Shown here piece by piece: positions 9,803-18,285 of a DNA stretch of 64,000 nucleotides (its first letter is position 1; each line of letters starts with the position of its first letter). Location: the NCBI RefSeq assembly GCF_000147815.2, contig NC_015957.1:4464001-4528000 (forward strand). The letters run 5' to 3'. The DNA is from Streptomyces violaceusniger Tu 4113 (GTDB lineage Bacteria; Actinomycetota; Actinomycetes; Streptomycetales; Streptomycetaceae). Below the pieces are notes generated by a model. It made no database searches. It saw nothing but the letters and a program-made list of their open reading frames with translations, and was not told the origin of the DNA. Made by a program: the position numbers and the translations under genes.

Positions 9803-9842
9803 CCGGCCGCCGGTCCCGCCCCCCGACGGGACCGGCGGCCGG
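9803..9842. terminator. Bidirectional hairpin between xylA and pectinesterase genes
   Basis: A perfect 16-base inverted repeat (9803-9818 with 9827-9842, starting CCGGCCGCCGG) around an 8-base loop, placed just after the xylA stop and just before the convergent pectinesterase stop. No U-tract follows, as is usual in Streptomyces. Confidence 0.8.
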
Positions 9843-9852
9843 GGCTCATCCG

Positions 9853-10956
9853 TCAGGCCGACGGCTGCCAGCCGCCGAGCCAGTCGGCGATCTCGTAGTC
9901 CGCGGCCTGGGCGTCGGTCAGCTGCGGCCGGTCGGTGCTCGCCGCACCGGAACCGGCGCCGGTGTTCTTGTACTCCCCGAAGCGGTCGTCCTTCCAGGAG
10001 AAGCCGCTCATGTCCGTCCACGGAGTGGTCTTGATCGCCGCTGACAGATCCGTATTGCGGACGATCGCCTGCGGATCGAGACTGGCGTCGCCGCCCGCGT
10101 GCCAGGGGCGGCCGAGGTAGAACGACCGGCTGCCGACATCCCCGGTGATGTTGCTGTTGATGAAGAGGAAGCCCTTCTTCCCGGCCGCCGTCGAGGGCGC
10201 CGCGACATAGCCGCCGGAGCTGCCGTCGTAGCGCTTGACGAGCCGGATCGCCGACTTGTTGATGACGGCGGAGGCACGGCCGAAGATGAAATCGACGTTC
10301 CCCTGGATCCAGGCGTTGTTGATGTACACCCGGCCGACGGTGGACTTGCTCGCGGAGTCCAGCAGCAGGGTGTCCTGGTCCCCGACCGTCCCGATGTTGT
10401 CCAGGACGATCCGGTCGCCCGCGGTGCGCAGCGCGACCGCCTGCTTGTCGGTGATGGCGCTGTTGGCCTCGTTGAAGTCGTTCACGAACTGCAGATTGCG
10501 GGCCTGGAAGTCATCGGCCTCGACGGCGACGGTCGCGCTGCCGCTGGTGCCGTAGGTGCCTCCGCCGGGCTTGGGGGTGCCGGAGGCATTGTTGTAGACG
10601 ATCGTCACATCGTTCTTGCCGCTCGTCGTGCCCACCAGCCGGATATGCGGCTTGTTGGCGGGGACCTTCACCGTCTCGCGGTACGTACCGGGCTTGACGG
10701 AGATGGTGACGGCGGACGGGTTGTTGGCCGGCACCGCGTCGACGGCCGCCTGCACGGTGGTGTAGTTACCGCTGCCGTCCTTGGCCACCACGATGGTGGC
10801 CGCCGCGGCCGCGGGCGTGGCGGCATGGGCCCGGGCGTCGCCGCCGAGCCAGCCGGCGGCCGGGGCGGCGACGAGCCCGACGCCGGTGGCCAGGGCCAGA
10901 GAGCCGATGAGCGAAGCGGGGCGGCGCCGCCGGGGGCGCCGTGGGCTGAGGGTCAT
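9853..10956 (-). CDS. Secreted pectinesterase (pectin methylesterase, CE8)
   Basis: A 367-residue exported enzyme that removes methyl esters from pectin. The signal peptide is MTLSPRRPRRRRPASL plus a hydrophobic stretch and an AHA cleavage region near residue 45. The mature right-handed beta-helix has the family signatures GSGNYTTVQAAVDAVP, QDTLL, GNVDFIFG (two catalytic aspartates region) and SFYLGRPW. The chosen ATG follows GGACGGAG; a longer frame upstream lacks signal-peptide character. Together with the xylose genes it suggests growth on plant cell-wall material. Confidence 0.92.
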   Translation of the reverse strand: MTLSPRRPRRRRPASLIGSLALATGVGLVAAPAAGWLGGDARAHAATPAAAAATIVVAKDGSGNYTTVQAAVDAVPANNPSAVTISVKPGTYRETVKVPANKPHIRLVGTTSGKNDVTIVYNNASGTPKPGGGTYGTSGSATVAVEADDFQARNLQFVNDFNEANSAITDKQAVALRTAGDRIVLDNIGTVGDQDTLLLDSASKSTVGRVYINNAWIQGNVDFIFGRASAVINKSAIRLVKRYDGSSGGYVAAPSTAAGKKGFLFINSNITGDVGSRSFYLGRPWHAGGDASLDPQAIVRNTDLSAAIKTTPWTDMSGFSWKDDRFGEYKNTGAGSGAASTDRPQLTDAQAADYEIADWLGGWQPSA

Positions 10957-11260
10957 GGTCGGTGACTCCGTCCCGTGGAGACGTGCCGAGGGGGTTGACG
11001 CCCTTACGGTCTCCACGACCCGCCCAAAGGTTGCCGCCCCGCCGCCTTCGGCCCGGCAGGATTTTCCACCCCTCCCGTCCGTCTTCACCGGCCACGGGAT
11101 GGCGGCCTGGACGGGGCAACCCCGAGGTGGCCTCCGCGATGGGCCGACGGCCGGGGGCCACTCACCGGCCCTTCTCCCTTACGGACGGCACCGTCGGCGC
11201 TGGCTTCTGCTCGCCGCGCGGCCGGTGGCGGAAGGATGCCGCCACCGGCCGCGCGCCGCG
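10957..11260. other. Intergenic region with a strong minus-strand hairpin
   Basis: About 300 bases between the start of the pectinesterase gene and the end of the SWIM gene. The right end is filled by the 17-base perfect hairpin listed separately, and the left end should hold the pectinesterase promoter. I see no gene in it. Confidence 0.5.
11215..11255 (-). terminator. Terminator hairpin downstream of the SWIM/SNF2 operon
   Basis: A perfect 17-base inverted repeat (11215-11231 with 11239-11255; core GGCCGGTGGCG) with loop AAGGATG, starting 6 bases past the stop codon of the minus-strand SWIM gene. It is well placed to end that operon. Confidence 0.75.
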
Positions 11261-12538
11261 TCAGCCGTCGGAGCCGGGCATCGCCAGCGCCGCCGCCGGG
11301 TCGTGTCCGGCCGGGCCCGCCGGCCACCAGCGGCCGTGTTCCTTGCGGTACGGCCACCAGCGGCCGTCGCGTCCGTAGCGCACCTGGAGATCGGCGCCCA
11401 CCACCGTCCAGCGGTTCCCCGCGGCGCGCAGCCCGGGCGCCCGCTCGTCCTCCTCCCAGGCGGCGGCGAGCTGCACGCGGGCACGCGCGAGGGCTGCCGC
11501 GTCCGGCGTCCACTCCTCCTCCAGAACGGTGAGCGCGGCGGCCCCGCCGTGCTCCCAGGCACGGACGGCCCGCGCCAGATCGGCGCGGTCACGCCCGCAA
11601 CCGGCCGCCAGCCGGGCGGCGATAGGCGCCGGGGGACCGGCGGCGGCCAGCCGCACCGTGTCCTGCCACACCGTCAGTACCGCCGGGACCGGGGAGGAGG
11701 CGTGGCCGGGCGAGAGGGCCTCGGCCAGCAGCCGCCGGGCGCGTACGGCGGCGTCCGCCGCCAGGAACTCCAGCGCGGCGACGTCCAGTCCCTCGGCCGG
11801 GTCCGTGCCGCTCGCCAGCGCCGGAGGACGGCCGGGCGCGGCGACGGCGGGCGGCGGTGCGGGCAGCGGCGGCCGACCGGGCGCGGCGAACGCCTCCCGG
11901 GCCGGTACGCCCTCGGGTGCCGCGGGAGAGGCGTCCTCCGCCGTTGGTGGGAGGTACGGGGCGGCCCGCGCCGCGCTGCGCACCTGGAGTTCGTCCAGCA
12001 GCTCCCGCTCCCCGCGTCCGCGCATCAGGAGCAGCAGATACGGATCCTCGTCCAGCAGCCGGGCCAGCTGGTAGCACAGCGCGGCGGTGTGCAGGCAGTG
12101 ATCCCACGCCTCGCAGCCGCACTCCGGTTCCAGATCGCCTATCCCCGGCAGCAGTTCGACGCCCACGGCCGCCGCGTCCTCGGCCAACTGCGGGGGCATG
12201 TCGCGGTCCAGCAGGGCGGCGATATGGCCGGAGCGGTCCGCGACCACCCCCAGCAGCCGGTCCCATTCCGCCTCCGTGAACTCCCGCAGCAGTACGTCGG
12301 ATCGGTAAGGCGTGCGGTCGCGGTCCCGCACCACGCCGGTGACCCGGCCCGGACGTACGCACACCGCGCCCACCGCGCCCTCGCGCGCCTGCTTGCGGCC
12401 GCGCTTCAACTGCTCTCCGTCCAGCGCGGTGTCCTCCAGGGCCTTCAGCCACGCCCGGCCCCACCAGGTGCCGGCGAAGCCGCGGCCGTGGGCGGGTGGC
12501 AGGGCGGCGAAGGTGCGCTCGACCTCGGCACGGCTCAT
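11261..12538 (-). CDS. SWIM zinc finger protein
   Basis: A 425-residue protein partnered with the SNF2 helicase gene. A SWIM-type zinc site is visible around residues 135-150 (ECGCEAWDHCLH, the CxC...CxH pattern). The centre (about 190-290) is rich in Ala and Pro and likely flexible; the C-terminus holds a WWPYRKEHGRWW repeat-like segment. SWIM proteins paired with SNF2 ATPases are thought to bind DNA or protein partners of the helicase. The start ATG overlaps the stop codon of the helicase by 4 bases, so the pair is translationally coupled. A much longer frame on this strand reaches into the helicase gene but is a shadow there. Confidence 0.85.
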   Translation of the reverse strand: MSRAEVERTFAALPPAHGRGFAGTWWGRAWLKALEDTALDGEQLKRGRKQAREGAVGAVCVRPGRVTGVVRDRDRTPYRSDVLLREFTEAEWDRLLGVVADRSGHIAALLDRDMPPQLAEDAAAVGVELLPGIGDLEPECGCEAWDHCLHTAALCYQLARLLDEDPYLLLLMRGRGERELLDELQVRSAARAAPYLPPTAEDASPAAPEGVPAREAFAAPGRPPLPAPPPAVAAPGRPPALASGTDPAEGLDVAALEFLAADAAVRARRLLAEALSPGHASSPVPAVLTVWQDTVRLAAAGPPAPIAARLAAGCGRDRADLARAVRAWEHGGAAALTVLEEEWTPDAAALARARVQLAAAWEEDERAPGLRAAGNRWTVVGADLQVRYGRDGRWWPYRKEHGRWWPAGPAGHDPAAALAMPGSDG

Positions 12539-15471
12539 CGTTCGGTCCCCCGCAGCTCCACGAGCTCTGCCAGCTCGGCGTCGGTCAGTTCGGTCAGCGC
12601 GCCCTCGCCGGAGCCGAGCACGGCGTCCGCCAGCTCCTGCTTGCGTGTCAGCATCGCGGCGATGCGGTCCTCCACGGTCCCCTCCGCGATGATGCGGTGG
12701 ACCTGCACCGGCTGGGTCTGGCCGATGCGGTACGCGCGGTCGGTGGCCTGGGCCTCGACGGCCGGGTTCCACCAGCGGTCGTAGTGCACGACATGCCCGG
12801 CCCGGGTGAGATTGAGCCCCGTGCCCGCCGCCTTCAGCGACAGCAGGAACACCGGGACCTCGCCGTCCTGGAAGCTCCGCACCATCTCCTCGCGCCGCGC
12901 CACCGGCGTACCGCCGTGCAGGAGCTGGGTCGGCACCCCGCGCGCGGCCAGATGGCCCTCGAGGATGCGCGCCATCTGGACGTACTGGGTGAAGACCAGA
13001 ACGCTCGCGCCCTCGGCCAGGATGGTGTCCAGCAACTCGTCGAGCAGCTCCAGCTTGCCGGAGCGCCCGGGGATCACGGGCCGGTCCTCCTTCAGATACT
13101 GCGCCGGGTGATTGCAGATCTGCTTCAGCCCGGTGAGGAGCTTGACGATGAGCCCGCGCCGGACGAGACCGCCGGTGCCGGAGATCTCGGCGAGGATTTC
13201 GCGCACCACCGCCTCGTAGAGCCCGGCCTGCTCCTTGGTGAGCGCGACGGCCCGGTCCGTCTCGGTCTTCGGCGGCAGCTCCGGGGCGATACCGGGGTCG
13301 GACTTGCGGCGCCTGAGCAGAAAGGGCCGGACCAGTTTCGCCAGCCGCGCGGCCGCCTCGGGGTCGCTTCCGCTCTCCACGGCCTGGGCGTAGCGCCTGC
13401 GGAACGCACCGTGGGTGCCCAGCACTCCTGGCGTGGTCCAGTCGAGGATCGCCCACAGCTCGGAGAGGTTGTTCTCGATGGGGGTTCCGGAGAGCGCCAC
13501 GCGCGCCTGTGCGCCGATGGTGCGGAGCTGCCGCGCCGTCGCCGAGAACGGGTTCTTCACATGCTGGGCCTCGTCCGCGACCACCATGCCCCATGGCCCG
13601 GCCTCGGCCAGCCGCTGTGCGTCCAGCCGCATCGTGCCGTAGGTGGTGAGGACGAACTCGCCGTCCGCGAGGCCGTCCAGGCTGCGCGCGGGGCCGTGGA
13701 AACGGCGCACCGGGGTGCCCGGCGCGAACCTCTCGATCTCGCGCCGCCAATTGCCCATCAGGGAGGTGGGGCAGACCACCAGAGTGGGTCCGGAGGCTTC
13801 GGGGATGGATCGGCGGTGCAGATGGAGGGCGATCAGGGTGATGGTCTTGCCGAGCCCCATGTCGTCGGCGAGACAGCCGCCGAGGCCGATCGAGGTCATA
13901 CGGACCAGCCAGTCCAGGCCGCGCAGCTGATAGTCGCGCAGCGTGGCGGCCAGAGCGGCCGGCTGGGACACGGGCGGTGGCTGTGCGCCGGCGGTCCCCT
14001 CGGGGTCGGCGAGGTGGTCCCGCAGGGCCTCCAGCCAGCCGGTGGGCCGTACCTCCACCTCGCTGCCGTCGGCTTCCGCGCGACCGGTAAGGACGGCACC
14101 GAGGGCGTCGGCGGGGGTGAGCTTGCGGTCCTGCCGGTCGCGGACGCGGCGGGCCGCCTCGGGGTCGAGGAGGACCCATTGGTCGCGCAACCGCACCACC
14201 GGCCGGCTGGCCTCGGCGAGCTGGTCCAGCTCGGCGCGGGTGAGCTCCTGGTCGCCCACGGCGAACCGCCAGCTGAAGCGCAGCAGCGCGTCGGCGGAGA
14301 GAAAGGCGGGGAACCGGGGCCCGCCGTCGTCCTGAGCCTCGTCGTCGTCCGGGCCGATGACGGCACGTGCGGTGAGCCCACGGGCCAGCTCCCTGGGCCA
14401 GTGCACCTGGACCCCGGCGGCGTCCAGCGCCCCGGCCGCAGGGCCGAGCAGCTCGGCGACCTCCTCGTCGGCGAGGTCCAGGGCGTCCGGCACGGCGGCC
14501 GACAGCAGCGGGGCGAGCGGCGCCCAGGCGCGGGCCGCGCGCCGCAGGGTCAGCAGCGCGTCCATACGGGCGCGCGGACCGAGGGCCGGGATGACGGGCG
14601 AGGTGCCCGCCCAGACATCGGCGGCGTCCGCGACCAGCGCCGGGTCGGTGAGGCTGTGCAGCTGGAGGACGGCACGGAAGTGCGGCCTGTCCGCCTTACC
14701 GTTCCCACCGCCGCCGTGCAGCAGCTCGATACGGACCGAGAGCCGCACCCCCGCGTCATGCCCGGCGGCCACGTCGGCGGCCCAGGCCCGCTGTTCGGGC
14801 AGCCGCCGTGGCGCGGTGGCGGCGAAGGCGGGGCCGCCCGCGGCCAGCGCCGCGGCGGGCGAGCGCGGCAGGCCGTCCGCCACCGCGTCCAGGAACGCGC
14901 GCAGCTGCCGCTCGGGCTCGGGCAGCAGCACCGGGCCGGAGGCGGGCAGCGGCGTCGCGTGCGCGCTGGGCGGCATGGCGGCGGCCAGTTCACGCACCCG
15001 TGTCAGGTCGTCGGGGGTGAGCGGGCCGACGCGCCAGGCGTCGTGGTCGGTGGCGGTGAGCCCGGGCAGCAGCTTTCCGCGGGCCGCGAGTTGGAGGGCG
15101 AGTACGGCGGCGGCGCCCCAGAAGGCCGTGGCGGGGTCGCACTGGCCCGGACCGGCCTGGGCAGCCCGCGCCCGGGCGCGGGTGAGCACCGGCAGCGCCT
15201 CGCCCATGGGCAGCACGAGCGCCTGTACGGTCCGGGTCCGGACGTCGAGACCGGTGGGGGCGGGGCCGGTGGAGCCGTCGTCGGGGGCGTCCACCGGGAC
15301 GGCGACCGTCAGCTCCTCGGCCGAGCCGGTGGCGGGACCGGAAGGGGTGGAGCCGTCCGGCCGCCAGAACGCGATCCGGCCGGTGCGTGCCGGATCACCG
15401 GGAAGGAAGACCGCGGTGCAGCGGGAGAGTTCGGCGACGTCGGAGGGTGTTGCCGCGGAGGGTGGGGTCAC
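12535..15471 (-). CDS. SNF2/HepA-family DEAD/DEAH-type helicase
   Basis: A 978-residue SNF2-family ATPase. The N-terminal half is an actinobacterial SNF2 accessory region; the motor follows, with Walker A DDMGLGKT near residue 540, DEAQHVKN near 630, LSGTPIENNLSELWAILDW, and the second RecA lobe with VLVFTQYVQMARIL and ATDRAYRIGQTQPVQVHR. Such enzymes translocate on double-stranded DNA to remodel bound protein (RNA polymerase in the HepA/RapA group). It is the first gene of an operon with the SWIM protein. Its exact target is unknown. Confidence 0.9.
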   Translation of the reverse strand: MTPPSAATPSDVAELSRCTAVFLPGDPARTGRIAFWRPDGSTPSGPATGSAEELTVAVPVDAPDDGSTGPAPTGLDVRTRTVQALVLPMGEALPVLTRARARAAQAGPGQCDPATAFWGAAAVLALQLAARGKLLPGLTATDHDAWRVGPLTPDDLTRVRELAAAMPPSAHATPLPASGPVLLPEPERQLRAFLDAVADGLPRSPAAALAAGGPAFAATAPRRLPEQRAWAADVAAGHDAGVRLSVRIELLHGGGGNGKADRPHFRAVLQLHSLTDPALVADAADVWAGTSPVIPALGPRARMDALLTLRRAARAWAPLAPLLSAAVPDALDLADEEVAELLGPAAGALDAAGVQVHWPRELARGLTARAVIGPDDDEAQDDGGPRFPAFLSADALLRFSWRFAVGDQELTRAELDQLAEASRPVVRLRDQWVLLDPEAARRVRDRQDRKLTPADALGAVLTGRAEADGSEVEVRPTGWLEALRDHLADPEGTAGAQPPPVSQPAALAATLRDYQLRGLDWLVRMTSIGLGGCLADDMGLGKTITLIALHLHRRSIPEASGPTLVVCPTSLMGNWRREIERFAPGTPVRRFHGPARSLDGLADGEFVLTTYGTMRLDAQRLAEAGPWGMVVADEAQHVKNPFSATARQLRTIGAQARVALSGTPIENNLSELWAILDWTTPGVLGTHGAFRRRYAQAVESGSDPEAAARLAKLVRPFLLRRRKSDPGIAPELPPKTETDRAVALTKEQAGLYEAVVREILAEISGTGGLVRRGLIVKLLTGLKQICNHPAQYLKEDRPVIPGRSGKLELLDELLDTILAEGASVLVFTQYVQMARILEGHLAARGVPTQLLHGGTPVARREEMVRSFQDGEVPVFLLSLKAAGTGLNLTRAGHVVHYDRWWNPAVEAQATDRAYRIGQTQPVQVHRIIAEGTVEDRIAAMLTRKQELADAVLGSGEGALTELTDAELAELVELRGTER

Positions 15472-15613
15472 AGCGCTGAGCGTTCCTCAAATTTGACTAG
15501 TGGAGCCCGGGCCGCCCGAGGGTACAGGATGACGGCGCGAGGAGGAACCGGGTGCCGTCGGCGTCCGTTGTGTGGAGTGAGTGCGGCTATGGGCCGTGAA
15601 GGAGGCGGGTGAA

Positions 15614-15796
15614 ATGTCCACACGCGCGAAGGTCGCCACCGGTGGTGTGGTGGCAGGTGTGATCCTGCTCTGGGTGTTGCCCTTCTGGGCGGCGCTGCTG
15701 GTGATCGTGGGAGTGCCGGCGGCGGCCTATCTGCTGCTTGACTCCTCCCAGCGCCGCAGGTTGCACAGGGTCTCCCGTAAGCAGCTGGGCCGCTGA
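15614..15796 (+). CDS. Small membrane protein, 60 aa
   Basis: A 60-residue protein, start ATG 8 bases after GGAGG. It has two closely spaced hydrophobic segments (about residues 10-40, GGVVAGVILLWVLPFWAALLVIVGVP) and a basic C-terminal tail (SSQRRRLHRVSRKQLGR), so it probably forms a small hairpin in the membrane with the tail in the cytoplasm. A longer frame with 11 extra N-terminal residues lacks a ribosome site. The function is unknown. A hairpin terminator follows directly. Confidence 0.7.
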   Translation: MSTRAKVATGGVVAGVILLWVLPFWAALLVIVGVPAAAYLLLDSSQRRRLHRVSRKQLGR

Positions 15797-16107
15797 AGCA
15801 GCCGCGGCCGCCGAGCGCGGCCGCGGAAGGCGGCCGGCCGGGCTCGGGGCCACGGGCGGCGCGCAGCCGGGAGTGACCGTGCAGTACCGATCGCGGACCG
15901 CTCGCGACCCCGTTTCGGGGCCCGGCCGGCTGGGGGAGCAGTCATGTCCCGCTGAGGCCCGGGGCCGGGACGCAGTGGGCCGTGGCGACCGTAAGGACGG
16001 CGGGCCATGTACTCGTCGTCCGTGACCTGCCTGGACGGGGGAGGGTGCTCAGGTTCTCAGTGGGGGCGCGCACGGCCGGCCGCTCAGGTCTTGGCGCGGG
16101 CGCGCTC
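15797..16107. other. Intergenic region with terminator and a short near-repeat
   Basis: Convergent region of about 310 bases. It holds the hairpin at 15802-15826. It also holds a second, imperfect copy of the 3' end of the next gene: TCTCAGTGGGG plus following bases at 16055-16077 resembles 16106-16126, which contains that gene's stop codon. A small local duplication is likely. No gene is seen. Confidence 0.5.
15802..15826 (+). terminator. Hairpin terminator after the small membrane protein gene
   Basis: A perfect 10-base stem, CCGCGGCCGC with GCGGCCGCGG, around loop CGAGC, 5 bases past the stop codon. Confidence 0.7.
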
Positions 16108-16905
16108 TCAGTGGGGTCGCACGGCCAGCTTGTCGAGGGCCGTCAGCAGCTCCGGCAGCTCGGGGCCACGGCCGACCGGCAGCACCTCGCCCGGAGCGTC
16201 GTCCAGCAGCACGAAGGCGATGTCGTCGGTCCGGGCCACCATGCTCCAGCCCGGCCCGTCGGCCCGGAGTGTCCGCGCGTCACCGGAGGCGAACGCCGAA
16301 CGGATCCGGCCCGTCGGCGGGGGCGAGGCCAGATAGCCGCGCGCCTCCTCGAGCACCCGCCGTACGCCCCCATGCGGCTTCTCGCCCGGGGCCACGAACG
16401 TCACATCGCTGTCGACCTGCTCACGCCAGATCGCCCACTGGAGCGCGATCTCATCGGCGCCGAGCCGCCGCTGGGCCGGGCCCCACCGCTCGGAGTCCGG
16501 CGGCGTCAGCGGCGCCCGGGAGGCGTCCGCCCCCAGCTCGGCGCCGGGAGCGGGGTCATGGGGAGCCGGTACGCCCGGGGCGGCCACGGCCACCGCGAGC
16601 GGCCAGCCGGGAAGGGAGGCGACCACCGTCCGGTCGTCGATGGCCAAGGCGTACTCCATACCGCAGTCCCAGGTCGCGATGGCGCACGCCACGAGTGACA
16701 CATCGTCGGTGACCACCGTCCAGCGGGCACCGCCGCCGTCCTGCCCCAGCACCAGTCCGTAGCCGGTCTCGTACGGCTCCAGCCCGAGCACGGCACATGC
16801 CTCGGGATAGTCGTCACCGAGCACGCTCGGGAATTGAGCGGGTGTCAGCAGCACCGCGGTCAGCACATACAGTGCCTCGTCGCCTGACTCCTCCGTGGCG
16901 GGCAC
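16108..16905 (-). CDS. Hypothetical protein, 265 aa
   Basis: A 265-residue soluble protein with no family that I recognise. The GTG start is strongly supported by AGGAGG five bases upstream, so a longer frame that adds 24 residues is unlikely. It is acidic, with a Gly/Ala/Pro-rich loop near the middle (about 125-160) and a C-terminal half containing WSMVARTDDIAFVLLDD. The pattern of alternating beta-rich segments recalls actinobacterial proteins of unknown function. It has no operon partner. Confidence 0.65.
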   Translation of the reverse strand: MPATEESGDEALYVLTAVLLTPAQFPSVLGDDYPEACAVLGLEPYETGYGLVLGQDGGGARWTVVTDDVSLVACAIATWDCGMEYALAIDDRTVVASLPGWPLAVAVAAPGVPAPHDPAPGAELGADASRAPLTPPDSERWGPAQRRLGADEIALQWAIWREQVDSDVTFVAPGEKPHGGVRRVLEEARGYLASPPPTGRIRSAFASGDARTLRADGPGWSMVARTDDIAFVLLDDAPGEVLPVGRGPELPELLTALDKLAVRPH

Positions 16906-17007
16906 GACAGCCTCCTCTTGCGCATGCGGATCCGAAGGGCGATCCGTCGTCGCGCACCTTAACCACCCAGTAGCCATGGAGTCGAGACATCGGGTCGCGG
17001 TCGGTCC

Positions 17008-17544
17008 TCAGTCGTCGGTCGCCGCGCGGAGCGTGTCGAGCGTGCGCCGCAGCCAGGACAGTTCGGCCTGGCTGGTGGCCCGGGCGATGGTGAGGATGCC
17101 ACGCCGGAAGGGGTCCTCCACCTCCTCGGCCCGCAGCGGACGGTCGCCCTCGTAGAAGAAGCTCGACGGCTGCCGCAGAAAGGCCATCCGGCGCGACAGC
17201 AGCTCCGCCTGTGCCGAGGGGTCGTCGAGATGCCGCAGGAACGCCAGCAGGGTGAACCAGCGGTTCTCGTCGGTGATGTCGATGTCCGCCGGATGCGCGA
17301 GGCGGCGGCGCAGCTCCGCATGTCCCTCGGGGGTCAGCGTGAGGACATGCCGGGGCGCCGCCCCCGCGCCCGGCTGGGTCCGGCGGGCCAGCAGCCCGGC
17401 CTTCTCCAGCCGCTTGATCGCCGGGTAGAGGGTGCTCTCGGCCACGGGTTTCACATGTCCGGTCAGCGCGGCGATGCGCTTGCGCAACTCGTAACCGTGC
17501 AGGGGGGCGTCGTGGAGGAAGCCCAGGATGGCGAGTTCGAGCAT
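17008..17544 (-). CDS. PadR family transcriptional regulator
   Basis: A 178-residue regulator with the PadR winged-helix domain at residues 1-85 (MLELAILGFLHDAPLHGYELRKRI, then ESTLYPAIKRLEKAGLL) and a Vir-like C-terminal dimerisation helix region. PadR proteins are repressors that release DNA on binding small molecules. The start is either this ATG or one six codons earlier (MRHNAI); neither has a strong ribosome site. A near-perfect 26-base palindrome of PadR type lies 39 bases upstream. The neighbour on the other side of the palindrome is a decayed alpha/beta hydrolase, so the original target may have been lost. Confidence 0.88.
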   Translation of the reverse strand: MLELAILGFLHDAPLHGYELRKRIAALTGHVKPVAESTLYPAIKRLEKAGLLARRTQPGAGAAPRHVLTLTPEGHAELRRRLAHPADIDITDENRWFTLLAFLRHLDDPSAQAELLSRRMAFLRQPSSFFYEGDRPLRAEEVEDPFRRGILTIARATSQAELSWLRRTLDTLRAATDD

Positions 17545-17582
17545 GATCGCATTATGCCGCATGACCGCTGTACCTCGCAGAC

Positions 17583-17608
17583 GCAATACATCGGGCCCGT
17601 TGTATTGC
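17583..17608. promoter_or_regulatory. Candidate PadR operator
   Basis: A palindrome with arms GCAATACA (17583-17590) and TGTATTGC (17601-17608) and a CGGGCCCG core, mismatched at only one symmetric base pair over 26 bases. ATACA/TGTAT half-sites with about 10-base spacing are typical of PadR operators. It sits between the PadR gene and the divergent hydrolase remnant. Confidence 0.7.
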
Positions 17609-17611
17609 CAG

Positions 17612-18249
17612 GTGTCCGACCCGATCCGTAAGGGGGAGTCAGGGCATCCAGCACGCTTCATTCGGCCCGGAGAGGGCCGCATCGGATGGACCGGCACGGC
17701 CGGGGCCGGGGACGGCGGCCCGCCGCGGGTCTATGTCCATGGGCTCGGCGCGTCATCGGCCGTCTATCACGCCCATATAGCCGCCGTCCCGGCTCTCGCG
17801 GGCCGTCGGTCGCTCTTCGTGGACCTGCCCGGCCACGGGATCAACGACCGCCCCGCCGATTTCGGCTACACGCTGGAGGACCACGCCGACGCGCCGGCCG
17901 CGACCCTCGACGCGGCCGGGATGTGGGGCGCCGAGCTCATCGGGCACAGCGTGGAGACCCTGGAACGGATCGGGCCGGTGTGGCGGGCGACGATGCGGCT
18001 CGCCGACCCGACCGCCCTGCACCGCAGCGCGTGCGCGCCGGCCACGGCACCCGGCCGACCATGCGGGCGATGCTCCTCGGCCCGGAGATCCCCCGCACAT
18101 ATCTCGTCGGCGGGAACGGCGAGGAGCTCACCGGGCGCGAGGAGCTGACGGCGGCCGGGGTGACGGTCCGCACCGTGCCCGGAGCGGGGCACAACGTGAT
18201 GTTCGACAACGCCCCCGGCTTCGCGGCGGCGATCGCGGATCAGCCCTGA
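17612..18249 (+). pseudogene. Alpha/beta hydrolase remnant (frameshift plus internal deletion)
   Basis: The first part, read from a GTG at 17612, carries hydrolase-fold motifs: VYVHGLGASS (oxyanion HG), FVDLPGHGIND and a nucleophile elbow GHS. The lid and following helices that should come after GHS are missing: the text jumps to ETLERIGPVWRATMRLADP. Near 18030 the homology shifts to the +2 frame and continues as RPTMRAMLLGPEIPRTYLVG to VPGAGHNVMFDN, which contains the catalytic histidine. One deletion and one frameshift therefore make this a non-functional remnant. It was probably regulated by the divergent PadR protein. Confidence 0.75.
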
Positions 18250-18278
18250 CCGGACCGATCCGGCTGACCGGTCCGGTC
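18248..18278. terminator. Hairpin between hydrolase remnant and methyltransferase
   Basis: A perfect 10-base stem, GACCGGACCG with CGGTCCGGTC, and an 11-base loop in the short convergent gap. Confidence 0.55.
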
Positions 18279-18285
18279 GGCCCGT

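Noticed and set aside
12539-14179. Extension of the SWIM gene frame to 14179
   Set aside because: This part overlaps the SNF2 helicase on the same strand in another frame; the SWIM start is set by the ATGA overlap at 12535-12538.
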